Source: JAPSGM01 sp036258735 (GTDB lineage Bacteria > Chloroflexota > Limnocylindria > QHBO01). Taken from it: DNA of 15,278 bases. The translations under genes and the position numbers were made by a program. Under the pieces are notes generated by a model that was given only the letters and a program-made list of their open reading frames with translations, did not search any database and was not told the origin of the DNA. Below are positions 7,131 to 14,636 of this stretch, piece after piece. The number at the start of each line of letters is the position of its first letter. The first letter of the stretch is position 1. The DNA is taken from NCBI GenBank assembly GCA_036258735.1, contig DATADC010000161.1, forward strand, positions 1-15,278, given 5' to 3'.

Positions 7131-7153
7131 GCGGGGATGCGGGCTGCCCTCGC

Positions 7154-7159
7154 TACACT
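7154..7159 (+). promoter_or_regulatory. Putative -10 element of a leaderless der transcript
   Basis: TACACT is followed by 7 nt and the ATG at 7167. No SD is present. This favours 7167 over the in-frame upstream ATG at 7125 as the der start, because the upstream ATG would lie 5' of the predicted transcription start. Confidence 0.6.
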
Positions 7160-7166
7160 CGGTGCA

Positions 7167-8621
7167 ATGGCCCCCACCGGATCGCTGCCCGTCGTCGCCA
7201 TCGTGGGGCGCCCCAACGTCGGCAAGTCCACGCTCTTCAACCGCCTCATCGGAGAGCGGGTGGCGATCGTGGAGGACGTGCCGGGCACCACGCGTGACCG
7301 CGTCTACGGAACCGCGGAGTGGAACGGGAGGCGCTTCACCGTGGTCGACACCGGCGGGCTCGAGCTGGAGCCGGGCACCGACATCGAGGCGCGCGTCCAG
7401 GACCAGGCCCGCGTGGCGGTCGAGGAGGCGGACGTGATCCTGTTCGTGCTCGACGCCGCGGCCGGGCTGGCGCCGCTGGACCACGAGGTCGCCGATCGCC
7501 TGCGCCGTGCATCGAAGCCCACCATCCTGGTCGTCAATAAGGCCGATAACGCCCGCCGTGAGCTCGAGGCCGCCGAGTTCCACGCCCTCGGCATGGAGCC
7601 GTTGATCACCATCTCGGCCCAGCATGGCCGAAACACCGGCGACCTGGCCGACATGGTCGTCTGGGAGCTGCCGCCCCTCGCGGATGCCGAGGCCTCGGCA
7701 TTGGCCTCATCCGACGACGACCTCACCCCGGATGCTCTGGATGAGCTGGACCAGGCTGAGATCGGGCCGCCGCGGGTCGCGATCGTGGGCCGGCCGAACA
7801 CCGGCAAGTCCACCTTCGTGAACCGAGTGCTGGGCGCGGAGCGGATGATCGTCTCGGAGGTGCCGGGGACCACGCGCGACCCGGTCGACACCGTGGTGAT
7901 GGTCGACGACGAACCGATGGTCCTGGTCGACACCGCCGGCATCCGGCGCCGCGGCTCCATCGATCGCGGCATCGAGCGGTATTCGGTCCTACGCGCGATG
8001 AAGGCCATCGACCGCGCCGATGTCGCCGTGGTCATGACCGATGCCACCGAGGGCTACACCGCCCAGGACGCCCACGTGGTGGGGTACGTGCTGGAGGCGG
8101 GGAAGGGGATCGTGCTGGTCATCAACAAGTGGGACGCGGTCGAGAAGGACGGACATACCGCCGATGACTGGCTCCGCGCCCTGCGGCGCGAGGCGCCGTA
8201 CCTCGCCTGGGCCGACATCGTGTTCGCCTCGGCGCTCACCGGGCAGAGGGTGGAGCGCATCCTGCGCGAGGCGCGGCGCGTGGCGGAGGAGCGCTACCGC
8301 CGCGTCCCTACGGCGGAGGTCAACCGCGTGGTCGCCGATGCCGTGCGGGCCAACCCGCCGTCCCACGTCCGCAACCGCCTGCCGAAGGTCTATTACGCCA
8401 CCCAGGCCGGCGTCGCGCCGCCCACGTTCGTGATCTTCGTCAACGACCCGGAGCTGATTCACTTCAGCTACCGCCGCTACCTGGAGAACCGGATACGCGA
8501 CGCGTACGGGTTCCTTGGCACGCCAATCCGCCTGGTGTTGCGGGCGCGCGAGTCCGAGGAGGCGGCGCGCCGCTCGGCGCGATCTCGCCGCGCGGCCGGC
8601 ACGCGCCGCCGACGCCGCTGA
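7167..8621 (+). CDS. der: Ribosome biogenesis GTPase Der (EngA), tandem G domains
   Basis: A 484-residue Der/EngA, the double-GTPase factor needed for late 50S ribosomal subunit assembly. The first G domain has P-loop GRPNVGKST (14-22), PGTTRD, VDTGG and NKAD. The second starts near residue 203, with GRPNTGKST at 208-216, PGTTRDP, VDTAGIRRRG and NKWD. An acidic linker joins them (about 172-200). The C-terminal KH-like domain (roughly 385-465) includes VYYATQAGVAPPTFVIFVNDPELIHFSY, typical of the family. The last 25 residues are a strongly basic Arg-rich tail that may contact rRNA. The ATG at 7167 is supported by the TACACT hexamer 7 nt upstream. It diverges from the glycosyltransferase across 50 bp. 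Confidence 0.96.
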   Translation: MAPTGSLPVVAIVGRPNVGKSTLFNRLIGERVAIVEDVPGTTRDRVYGTAEWNGRRFTVVDTGGLELEPGTDIEARVQDQARVAVEEADVILFVLDAAAGLAPLDHEVADRLRRASKPTILVVNKADNARRELEAAEFHALGMEPLITISAQHGRNTGDLADMVVWELPPLADAEASALASSDDDLTPDALDELDQAEIGPPRVAIVGRPNTGKSTFVNRVLGAERMIVSEVPGTTRDPVDTVVMVDDEPMVLVDTAGIRRRGSIDRGIERYSVLRAMKAIDRADVAVVMTDATEGYTAQDAHVVGYVLEAGKGIVLVINKWDAVEKDGHTADDWLRALRREAPYLAWADIVFASALTGQRVERILREARRVAEERYRRVPTAEVNRVVADAVRANPPSHVRNRLPKVYYATQAGVAPPTFVIFVNDPELIHFSYRRYLENRIRDAYGFLGTPIRLVLRARESEEAARRSARSRRAAGTRRRRR

Positions 8622-8622
8622 T

Positions 8623-8712
8623 ATGGCGATTCAGGGCAAGCCGCACAACGAGCGGCATCGGGCACAATGAGCGGCCCATGACGACGAGCGCATGACGGGC
8701 ACCGGCGCATGA
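8623..8712 (+). other. Chain of four overlapping micro-ORFs between der and arsA
   Basis: One nucleotide after the der stop an ATG opens a 15-codon frame (8623-8670, MAIQGKPHNERHRAQ). Its TGA overlaps the ATG of MSGP (8667-8681) as ATGA. That stop overlaps MTTSA (8678-8695) the same way, then MTGTGA (8692-8712), and its TGA overlaps the arsA ATG at 8709. Every junction is ATGA and the frames change at each step. None has a good SD. The coordinates and overlaps are read directly; that ribosomes pass along the chain by reinitiation is inference. It could also be a chance arrangement in an 87-nt spacer. Confidence 0.4.
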
Positions 8713-9908
8713 CTCGGATCCTGCTGTACACCGGCAAGGGCGGCGTGGGCAAGACCAGCGTGGCGGCGGCCACGGCGCTGACCTGCGCGCGGCGCGGCTA
8801 CCGGACCATCGTGCTGTCCACTGACATCGCCCATTCCCTGGGCGATGCTTTCGGGGAGGAGCTCGGCCCTGAGCCGAAGGAGATCGCCCCGAACCTGTGG
8901 GCGCAGGAATCGGAGGTCTTCCACAACGTCGCCAAGTACTGGGGCCGCATCCAGGAGTACGCCGTCAGCGTGCTGAGGTGGCGCGGCCTGGACGACGTGC
9001 TGGCCGAAGAGATGACGGTGCTGCCCGGCATGGACGAGGTGGGCAGCCTGCTGTGGATCGCCGAGCACCACGACTCGGGCAACTACGACGTGATCGTGGT
9101 CGACGCCGCGCCCACCGGCGAGACCCTGCGGCTCCTCAGCCTGCCGGAGGCGGCCAAGTGGTGGATGGACAAGATCGAGCCCATCGGGCGCCGCATCAGC
9201 AAGCTGACCGGGCCCATCATCCAGCGCGTGGTCGGCATGCCCATGCCCGGCGACGACGTCTTCAATGCGGGGGAGGACCTGTTCCGCAGGCTCGAGCACA
9301 TGCACACGCTGCTGTCGGACCCGGCCCGCACATCGGTCAGGGTGGTGCTGACCCTTGAGCAGGTGGTGATCAAGGAGGCGCAGCGCTCCTTCACCTACTT
9401 CCACCTGTACGACTACCCGACCGACCTGGTGATCGCCAACCGCATCCTGCCCGACTCGGTCGGACCCTACTTCCGCGGCTGGTACGACGCGCAGCAGCGC
9501 TACGAACCGATGGTCACCGAGCTCTTCGCGCCGATCCCCATCCGCCACGCGCCGTTTTTCGACCGCGAGGTGGTTGGCCAGCCGATGCTCAACCAGCTAG
9601 GCGACGCGGTCTACGGTGAGACCGACCCCACGCAGCACTACTATCGCGGCCGGCCATACACGGTGGTGCGCGACGACGGCGAGTTCGTGCTCTCGGTCGA
9701 GCTGCCGTTCGCGTCGAAGGACGAGATCGGGCTGTCCCGGCACGCCGACGAGCTCGTCATCGACGTCGGGACCTGGCGCAGGAACTTGGTCCTGCCCCGC
9801 GCGCTGATCGACGCGCCGACGCGCGGCGCGAAGTTCGAGGACCACGTCCTGAAGATTCGCTTCGCGGCTGCGCCGCGCAGCACCATCGGAGGTACCAGTC
9901 GTGGATGA
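8709..9908 (+). CDS. ArsA/GET3-type ATPase fused to a C-terminal HSP20-like domain
   Basis: A 399-residue SIMIBI-class ATPase. The deviant Walker A GKGGVGKTS occupies residues 9-17, the switch I-like STDIAHSLGDAF 37-48 (the usual DPAHS Pro is Ile), and the switch II-like VVDAAPTGETLRLLSLPE 130-147. From about residue 313 the sequence becomes a beta-rich alpha-crystallin/HSP20-like domain (GRPYTVVRDDGEFVLSVELPF to FEDHVLKIRFAA), the ArsA_HSP20 arrangement known from phototrophic and Chloroflexota-type bacteria. The only cysteine is Cys26, so both the As(III)-binding cysteines of ArsA and the CXXC zinc site of GET3 are absent. No arsenic genes are nearby. A role in handling membrane or client proteins is more likely than arsenite export, but unproven. 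The last 8 nt overlap the next gene. Confidence 0.9.
   Translation: MTRILLYTGKGGVGKTSVAAATALTCARRGYRTIVLSTDIAHSLGDAFGEELGPEPKEIAPNLWAQESEVFHNVAKYWGRIQEYAVSVLRWRGLDDVLAEEMTVLPGMDEVGSLLWIAEHHDSGNYDVIVVDAAPTGETLRLLSLPEAAKWWMDKIEPIGRRISKLTGPIIQRVVGMPMPGDDVFNAGEDLFRRLEHMHTLLSDPARTSVRVVLTLEQVVIKEAQRSFTYFHLYDYPTDLVIANRILPDSVGPYFRGWYDAQQRYEPMVTELFAPIPIRHAPFFDREVVGQPMLNQLGDAVYGETDPTQHYYRGRPYTVVRDDGEFVLSVELPFASKDEIGLSRHADELVIDVGTWRRNLVLPRALIDAPTRGAKFEDHVLKIRFAAAPRSTIGGTSRG
9888..9892 (+). promoter_or_regulatory. Ribosome binding site of the small helical protein gene
   Basis: GGAGG inside the 3' end of arsA lies 8 nt before the GTG at 9901. It supports this short ORF as a real gene and its overlap with arsA. 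Confidence 0.75.
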
Positions 9909-10179
9909 GACGCGGACCGAGGAGCTGGAGCAGCGCATCGCGGAGCTGGAGTCGCGCCTCAACCGCGGGGCCAGAGGGGAGCGGCGAGAGAGCATGGAAA
10001 CCGCGTTCTGGGCACTCATGCACAACGTCTTCCCCGAGGAGACGCGACGCCACATGAAGGCCGCCGGCCGCGAGCAGCTGCTGGCCGCGCGCACCTACCT
10101 CGACCACTTGATCGCGAGGCTGGACGAGCCGCAGCCGCAGCAGAGCACCCCGGAGCGCGAGACCATCGAGGTCGAATGA
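9901..10179 (+). CDS. Small alpha-helical/coiled-coil protein between arsA-hsp20 and gpsA
   Basis: A 92-residue charged protein with no recognised family. Residues 5-22 (RTEELEQRIAELESRLNR) form a heptad-like coiled coil. Residues 32-74 form a second amphipathic region including FWALMHNVFPEETRRHMKAA and an LLAARTYLDHLIARL helix. The tail is Gln/Glu/Pro rich. There is no signal peptide or membrane span. A strong GGAGG SD precedes the GTG start, the gene overlaps arsA by 8 nt and its stop overlaps the gpsA ATG (ATGA), so it is translated with both. Tight coupling to the ArsA-HSP20 gene suggests a partner or adaptor of that ATPase; this is inference from position only. Confidence 0.8.
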   Translation: MDETRTEELEQRIAELESRLNRGARGERRESMETAFWALMHNVFPEETRRHMKAAGREQLLAARTYLDHLIARLDEPQPQQSTPERETIEVE

Positions 10180-11183
10180 CCGATCGGGTGGGGGTCGTCG
10201 GCGCGGGCGCCTGGGGGACGACCCTCGCCGCCGCGCTCGCGGCACAGCGGCCGGTGACGCTCTGGGCCCACACCGCCGACGCCGCCCGCGCGCTCGAGGC
10301 CGATCGCGAGAACCGCCGCTACCTGCCCGGCGTGGCGCTGCCGCGCTCCGTGCACGTTGCGTCCGGTGACGGTGACCTCGCCGAGCGGCACGAGGCGTAC
10401 GTGCTGGCCGTGCCGTCCGCCCACGTTCGGCCGACCCTGCGCCGCCTGGCGCCGGTGCTCCATCCGGACGCGCCGGTGCTCAGCGTGGTGAAGGGCATCG
10501 AGGAGGGCACGCGGCTTCGCATGAGCCAGCTCGTCGCCGAGGAGCTGCCCGGGCGTCGCGTGGCCGTTCTATCGGGCCCGAACCTGGCGGCCGAGATCGC
10601 GGCCGGCAAGCCGGCAGGCAGCGTGGTCGCATCAGACGACGACCGGCTCGCGATCCAGCTCGCCGCCATGCTCGCCAGCGACCGCTTCAGGGTCTACACC
10701 AACCCCGACGTCATCGGCGTCGAGCTATGCGGTGCGCTCAAGAACGTGATCGCGCTGGCGGCCGGGATGGTGGATGGGCTGCGACTGGGCGACTCGGCCA
10801 AGGCGGGGATCATTACCCGCGGGCTGGCCGAGATGACCCGGCTGGGCGTCGCGGCCGGCGCGAACGCGCTTACCTTCGCCGGCCTGGCGGGCGTCGGCGA
10901 CCTGATCGCCACCTGCATGAGCCCGCTGTCGCGCAACCGCCGGGCAGGCGAGCTGATGGCCTCCGGCCTGGCCTGGACCGATGCGGCAGCGCGCCTCAAC
11001 GGCGTCGCCGAGGGCGTCACCACCGTCCGGGCGGCGCTCGACCTGGCCGCCGATCACGGCGTGGAGCTGCCCATCGCCGAGCAGGTGGCCGCCGTGGTGC
11101 ACGACGGCCTGCCACCGACCGCCGCGGTCGCCGCGCTGATGAGCCGCGAGCCCAAGGACGAGCTCGCCGGCCTGCCCGCCTAG
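10176..11183 (+). CDS. gpsA: NAD(P)-dependent glycerol-3-phosphate dehydrogenase
   Basis: A 335-residue GpsA, which reduces dihydroxyacetone phosphate to sn-glycerol-3-phosphate for phospholipid synthesis. The N-terminal Rossmann motif is VGVVGAGAWGTTLA (5-18). Lys106 (SVVKGIE) and catalytic Lys189 (GALKNVIALAAGM) are conserved, as are the SGPNLAAEIA segment (133-142), the GLAGVGDLIATC block (236-247) and SRNRRAGE (252-259). The length is normal. The ATG overlaps the upstream stop (ATGA). der-gpsA proximity is common in Firmicutes; here the arsA-hsp20 pair is inserted between them. Together with plsC it gives the window two steps of phosphatidic acid synthesis. Confidence 0.96.
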   Translation: MTDRVGVVGAGAWGTTLAAALAAQRPVTLWAHTADAARALEADRENRRYLPGVALPRSVHVASGDGDLAERHEAYVLAVPSAHVRPTLRRLAPVLHPDAPVLSVVKGIEEGTRLRMSQLVAEELPGRRVAVLSGPNLAAEIAAGKPAGSVVASDDDRLAIQLAAMLASDRFRVYTNPDVIGVELCGALKNVIALAAGMVDGLRLGDSAKAGIITRGLAEMTRLGVAAGANALTFAGLAGVGDLIATCMSPLSRNRRAGELMASGLAWTDAAARLNGVAEGVTTVRAALDLAADHGVELPIAEQVAAVVHDGLPPTAAVAALMSREPKDELAGLPA

Positions 11184-11185
11184 CC

Positions 11186-11704
11186 ATGTGGCAGCTCACG
11201 GTCGCGCCGTTGGAGCTAGCGCTCCGTTCGGTGATCGTGTATGCGCTCTTCCTGGCCGCCCTCCGGCTCTCCGGCAAGCGGGAGCTGGGCCAGTTCACCA
11301 TCTTCGACCTGGCGCTGGTGCTGCTGGCCGCCAACGCGCTGCAGCCGGCCATCACCGGTCCGGACGCCTCGATCCCCGGGGCGCTGGTCATCGTCGCCAC
11401 CCTGTTCGGCCTCAACCGGCTGGTCGCCTTGGGGCGTCGTCGCAGCCCGCTCGTGCGCCGAGTCCTGGACGTGCCGCCCACCGAGGTCGCTCGCGATGGG
11501 AGATGGATCAGGCAGGCGGTCCAGCGCGAGGGGCTGGACGACGGTGACCTCGCCGCCGCGCTGCGTGAGCACGGCCTCGAGTCGGTGGACGAGGTTGAGC
11601 TGGCGGTGCTCGAGCACGACGGTTCCATCAGCGTCGTGCCCAAGGCCGGCCCGGGCGTGCGCATCCCGGCGCGCCGGGGCCGTTACCGTCGGGGAATGGG
11701 TTGA
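11186..11704 (+). CDS. DUF421 (YetF/YcaP-like) membrane protein, short form
   Basis: A 172-residue protein of the DUF421/YetF family, whose biochemical role is not established. Three N-terminal membrane segments lie at about 9-27, 38-53 and 62-83. Between the first two is the family motif LSGKRELGQFTIFDLALVLLAANALQ. The cytosolic C-terminal domain begins near 98 (EVARDGRWIRQ) and includes LAAALREHGLESVDEVELAV and LEHDGSISVVPK (142-153), matching the usual 'LR..G......V..A.lE.dG.isv' pattern. At 172 residues it is shorter than the typical length of about 220. The ATG lies 2 nt after the gpsA stop without a clear SD, so it is probably coupled. Its TGA overlaps an in-frame TTG of the queG frame. 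Confidence 0.85.
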   Translation: MWQLTVAPLELALRSVIVYALFLAALRLSGKRELGQFTIFDLALVLLAANALQPAITGPDASIPGALVIVATLFGLNRLVALGRRRSPLVRRVLDVPPTEVARDGRWIRQAVQREGLDDGDLAAALREHGLESVDEVELAVLEHDGSISVVPKAGPGVRIPARRGRYRRGMG

Positions 11705-11745
11705 CCGCGAGTCGCAGCCGGGCCCCGGCCCATTCCGGCGGCGCG

Positions 11746-12816
11746 ATGCGCGAGCGGTTGTCCGCGTTGGCGGCCCGACATGGATTGGAGCTGGTTGGCG
11801 TTACGGACGCCACGCCGCTGCCAGAGGCGCGTGCCCGGATGCAGGCGTCGGTCGAGGCCGGCCGCATGGCCCGCATGGGCTGGATGGGCGGGGACCGGAC
11901 CGCGCTGGCCACCGACCCCCGCGCTCACGACCCGCACGCCCGCTCGGTAATCGTGGTCGCCGCCTCGTACGCCGGTCGCGATCGCGCCGCCTGGGACCCG
12001 GCGCCGGAAGCTCTGCACAACGCGCTGGCTCCGGTGCTGGCCGGGACGCCGGCCGAACCAGCAGGGCGTATCGCCCGATACGCGCTCGGAACCGACTACC
12101 ACGTCGCCCTGCGCGCGCGCCTGGAGGCGCTCGCGGCGGACCTTCGCGCGGAGGGGCTTCCGACGGGCGAGGTGGCCTACGTCGACGACCGGCCGCTGGC
12201 GGAGCGCGCGTTGGCCGACCGCGCCGGCATCGGTTGGATCGGGAAGAACACGAACTTGCTGACGCACCTGCCCGCCGGATCATGGGTCTTCCTCGGCGCG
12301 TTGCTCTCCACTGCCGATATCCCCGCCGACCCGCCGCTCCGCAGCAGCTGTGGCTCCTGCACGCGGTGCCTGGCCGGCTGCCCGACCGGCGCCCTCGTGG
12401 CGCCGCAGACCATCGACGCGCGCCGATGCATCAGCTACCTCACCATCGAGCATCCCGGCGCGTTATCGGCGTGGGAGGCCAGCGCCATCGGCGACTGGGT
12501 CTTCGGCTGTGACGTGTGCCAGGAGGTCTGCCCCGTCAACGCCGAGGCGGACGACGCCGGCGCCCTGCGCGTCCCGCTCATTCCGCTGATTGAGTGGCTG
12601 CTGCCCCTGGGAACTCGCGCCTTCACCCGCTTGATGGGGGAGACCGCGCTCACCCGGGCAGGGCGGCATCGGCTGCTGCGCAACGCCATCGCGGCCCTGG
12701 CCAATGCCGGACCGATGACTCCCGATGCCGTGGTTGTCCTTCGCCGCGCGGCACGGGATCGCCGAACCGAGGTCCGGGCGCAGGCGACAGCCGCTCTGCG
12801 AGACCACGCCCTGTAG
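11746..12816 (+). CDS. queG: Epoxyqueuosine reductase
   Basis: A 356-residue QueG, the cobalamin and [4Fe-4S] enzyme that reduces epoxyqueuosine to queuosine in tRNAs with GUN anticodons. The N-terminal cobalamin-binding region has GLELVGVTDATPL (13-25) and ARSVIVVAASY (65-75). Asp147 in YVDDRPLAERALA corresponds to the catalytic Asp, followed by GIGWIGKNTNLL (161-172). Ferredoxin-like clusters use CGSCTRCLAGCP (Cys202, 205, 208, 212) and CDVCQEVCP (Cys255, 258, 262), with Cys228 in RRCISYLTIEH. The C-terminal helices (about 307-354) resemble the HEAT-like repeats of longer QueG proteins. The ATG at 11746 matches the usual N-terminus; a TTG at 11701, overlapping the DUF421 stop, would add 15 residues. 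No other queuosine genes are in view. Confidence 0.93.
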   Translation: MRERLSALAARHGLELVGVTDATPLPEARARMQASVEAGRMARMGWMGGDRTALATDPRAHDPHARSVIVVAASYAGRDRAAWDPAPEALHNALAPVLAGTPAEPAGRIARYALGTDYHVALRARLEALAADLRAEGLPTGEVAYVDDRPLAERALADRAGIGWIGKNTNLLTHLPAGSWVFLGALLSTADIPADPPLRSSCGSCTRCLAGCPTGALVAPQTIDARRCISYLTIEHPGALSAWEASAIGDWVFGCDVCQEVCPVNAEADDAGALRVPLIPLIEWLLPLGTRAFTRLMGETALTRAGRHRLLRNAIAALANAGPMTPDAVVVLRRAARDRRTEVRAQATAALRDHAL

Positions 12817-12819
12817 AGT
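12814..12819 (+). promoter_or_regulatory. Putative -10 element of the sulfatase-like gene, overlapping the queG stop codon
   Basis: TAGAGT begins with the TAG stop of queG and is followed by 7 nt and the ATG at 12827, the same geometry as der. It suggests a leaderless transcript and supports 12827 over any earlier start inside queG. Confidence 0.5.
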
Positions 12820-12826
12820 GCGGCGC

Positions 12827-14443
12827 ATGACCGCGGAGCGGCGCCAGTTCGGCTGGTTCGCGCGGGTTCGCTCAGCCGTCGTGGAATGGCCGCTCCACGT
12901 TCTGCTGATCAGCATCTATCCGGCGGTGTGGCTCCTCAGCACGAACATCGGCGCGGTGGACGTCCAGGAGGCCTTCCTCCCCATCGCGCTGTCGGCTCTC
13001 GGTGCTGTGGTCCTCTATGCGCTGCTCCGCCTGGCCCGCCTGCCGCGGAGGCGCGCTGCCCTCGTCGTCTCGATCACCGCGGTCGCGGTGCTCATGTTCG
13101 GACATGCGGCGAATGTCGTAGGCGAAGCCGTCGCGAGGACCGTGCTCCTCGGCATCTGGCTGGCGGCCGCGGCTGCGGCCGTCGTCCTGGCGTGGCGGGT
13201 GCGCTCGGACCTGCGGTCGGTCACCGGCTTTCTCAACGTCGCATCCGCGGCGCTGGTTGCGGTGGCCGCCACCTCCATCGGTGCCTCTTTGTTCAGCCAG
13301 GCCGAGGCGGTCCAGGAGACGCCACCGCTCGGAGAACGGGTGCAGCCATCCGCCGGCTCGACCGCTGAGCCCAAGCGCGACATCTATTACCTCATGGTGG
13401 AGGACTACGGGTCGCCGCGCGTCATGTCGCAGTACCTGGGCCTGTCCGACGATGGGCTGTTCGACTGGCTGGAGGACGCGGGCTTCGCTGTCCTGCGCGA
13501 TACGCGCGCCAACTACGGGCGCACCGCTCACTCCATCGCATCGTCCATGAACATGATCTACCTCGACGAGGTGGCGGCCGCTATCGGGCCCGAATCGGAC
13601 AGCTACGCTCCCTTGCGCGACATGGCCGCCGAGTCGGAGGTCGCGGCGTTCCTCCAGCGGCAGGGCTACACCTACGTGCACCTCGGTTCGCAATGGTGGC
13701 TGACCGCCGTGAGCGAGATGGCGGACGTCAACCCGCGCTTCGCGCATTCGTCTGATTTCACCGCCTCGTTCATCGAGGCGACGATCATCCCGTCGGTCAC
13801 CAACCTGTTCGGTGTATCGCAGGCCACGTTCGACAACCGCCGCCGGGTGTACGACGCTGCGATCTGGGGCCTGGAGACCTTCCGCGAGGTGAGGCAAATC
13901 CCCGGCCCGAAGTTCGTGTTCTTCCACCTCTTTCTTCCACATCATCCGTGGGTCGCGCGCGCGGACGGCTCGTTCGCCACCGCCGCGGACGACAGCGCTC
14001 GCACGCTGCGCGAGCGAATGCAGGATCAGTGGTCCTTCGTGTCGCTCGCCATGCGCGACCTCATCGACGAGCTGCTTGCGTCCGCAGGCGAGCCTGAGCC
14101 GATCATCGTCTTCACCACCGATGAGGGGCCCACGCCGCGCCGGGTGCCGAACGTGTACGGGGACACCGATTGGTCGCGCGCCAGCGACGCGGAACTCGAC
14201 CAGAAGCTGGGCATCTTCGCCGCGTACTACCTGCCGGAGGTCGAAACCAGCTGCCTCTACCCGACCATGTCATCGGTTAACACCTTCCGTCTGGTGTTCA
14301 ACCTGTATTTCGACACCGGTCTACCCTTGCTGCCCGATCGGAACTACATCCACCAGGACCGCAAGCACCTCTACGCCCTGACCGACATCACCGATCGGCT
14401 GGCGCCATCCTCCGCGGGGCGCCAGACCGAAAGCACCTGCTGA
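12827..14443 (+). CDS. Membrane-anchored sulfatase/LTA-synthase-like phosphotransferase superfamily protein
   Basis: A 538-residue protein with about five N-terminal membrane spans (around 21-40, 50-68, 77-97, 103-123 and 135-155) and a large, presumably extracellular alkaline-phosphatase-superfamily domain from about 183. DIYYLMVEDYG (185-195) takes the place of the first metal-binding 'D' strand, with Glu192 and Asp193. YGRTAHSIASSMNMIYL (230-246) places Thr233 where the nucleophile sits. FFHLFLPHHPW (365-375) and FTTDEGP (429-435) match the distal metal-site histidine and Asp-His blocks, but with TDEG instead of the common DHG. The architecture resembles lipoteichoic acid synthases and phosphoethanolamine transferases; substrate unknown. 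The start is set by the hexamer 7 nt upstream and overlap-free spacing to queG. The C-terminal Ser/Arg-rich tail looks disordered. Confidence 0.82.
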   Translation: MTAERRQFGWFARVRSAVVEWPLHVLLISIYPAVWLLSTNIGAVDVQEAFLPIALSALGAVVLYALLRLARLPRRRAALVVSITAVAVLMFGHAANVVGEAVARTVLLGIWLAAAAAAVVLAWRVRSDLRSVTGFLNVASAALVAVAATSIGASLFSQAEAVQETPPLGERVQPSAGSTAEPKRDIYYLMVEDYGSPRVMSQYLGLSDDGLFDWLEDAGFAVLRDTRANYGRTAHSIASSMNMIYLDEVAAAIGPESDSYAPLRDMAAESEVAAFLQRQGYTYVHLGSQWWLTAVSEMADVNPRFAHSSDFTASFIEATIIPSVTNLFGVSQATFDNRRRVYDAAIWGLETFREVRQIPGPKFVFFHLFLPHHPWVARADGSFATAADDSARTLRERMQDQWSFVSLAMRDLIDELLASAGEPEPIIVFTTDEGPTPRRVPNVYGDTDWSRASDAELDQKLGIFAAYYLPEVETSCLYPTMSSVNTFRLVFNLYFDTGLPLLPDRNYIHQDRKHLYALTDITDRLAPSSAGRQTESTC

Positions 14444-14453
14444 CTCCGCCCGT

Positions 14454-14468
14454 GGCGGCGTGGCCGCC
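14454..14468 (+). terminator. Short GC hairpin after the sulfatase-like gene
   Basis: GGCGGC and GCCGCC flank a 3-nt loop 10 nt after the stop. There is no T-tract, so this is at best a weak or factor-assisted 3' end. It lies just ahead of the tRNA promoter. Confidence 0.3.
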
Positions 14469-14485
14469 GTGGCATCGTGGTCGGG

Positions 14486-14491
14486 TACACT
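14486..14491 (+). promoter_or_regulatory. Putative -10 element of the tRNA-Pro gene
   Basis: TACACT ends 18 nt before the first base of the tRNA, giving a predicted 5' leader of roughly 10-12 nt for RNase P removal. It is identical to the hexamers ahead of ispH and der. No clear -35 is visible. Confidence 0.55.
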
Positions 14492-14509
14492 GCCGGCGGC
14501 ACCAGTCGT

Positions 14510-14586
<77 letters not shown>

Positions 14587-14605
14587 GTAATCTGAGCACG
14601 AAATG

Positions 14606-14636
14606 GCCCCTCCGCGGCAATGCCGGGAGGGGCTTT
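14606..14636 (+). terminator. Intrinsic terminator downstream of tRNA-Pro
   Basis: GCCCCTCC (14606-14613) pairs perfectly with GGAGGGGC (14626-14633), extended by an inner CGGC/GCCG stem (14615-14618 with 14622-14625) after one bulged G. Only a short TTT follows. The stem strength and position 20 nt after the CCA fit a tRNA terminator; it may also insulate the convergent lipoprotein gene. Confidence 0.7.

Noticed and set aside
5953..7131. Plus-strand ORF of 392 codons opposite the glycosyltransferase
   Set aside because: His/Val/Gly/Gln-rich with no motif; the minus strand has EX7E and other GT-B signatures.
8709..9908. Arsenite efflux ATPase (true ArsA)
   Set aside because: Only one cysteine in the whole protein, so no metalloid site, and no arsB, arsC, arsD or arsR nearby.
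12872..13945. Minus-strand ORF of 357 codons opposite the sulfatase-like gene
   Set aside because: Highly charged low-information sequence, a shadow of the plus-strand coding frame.
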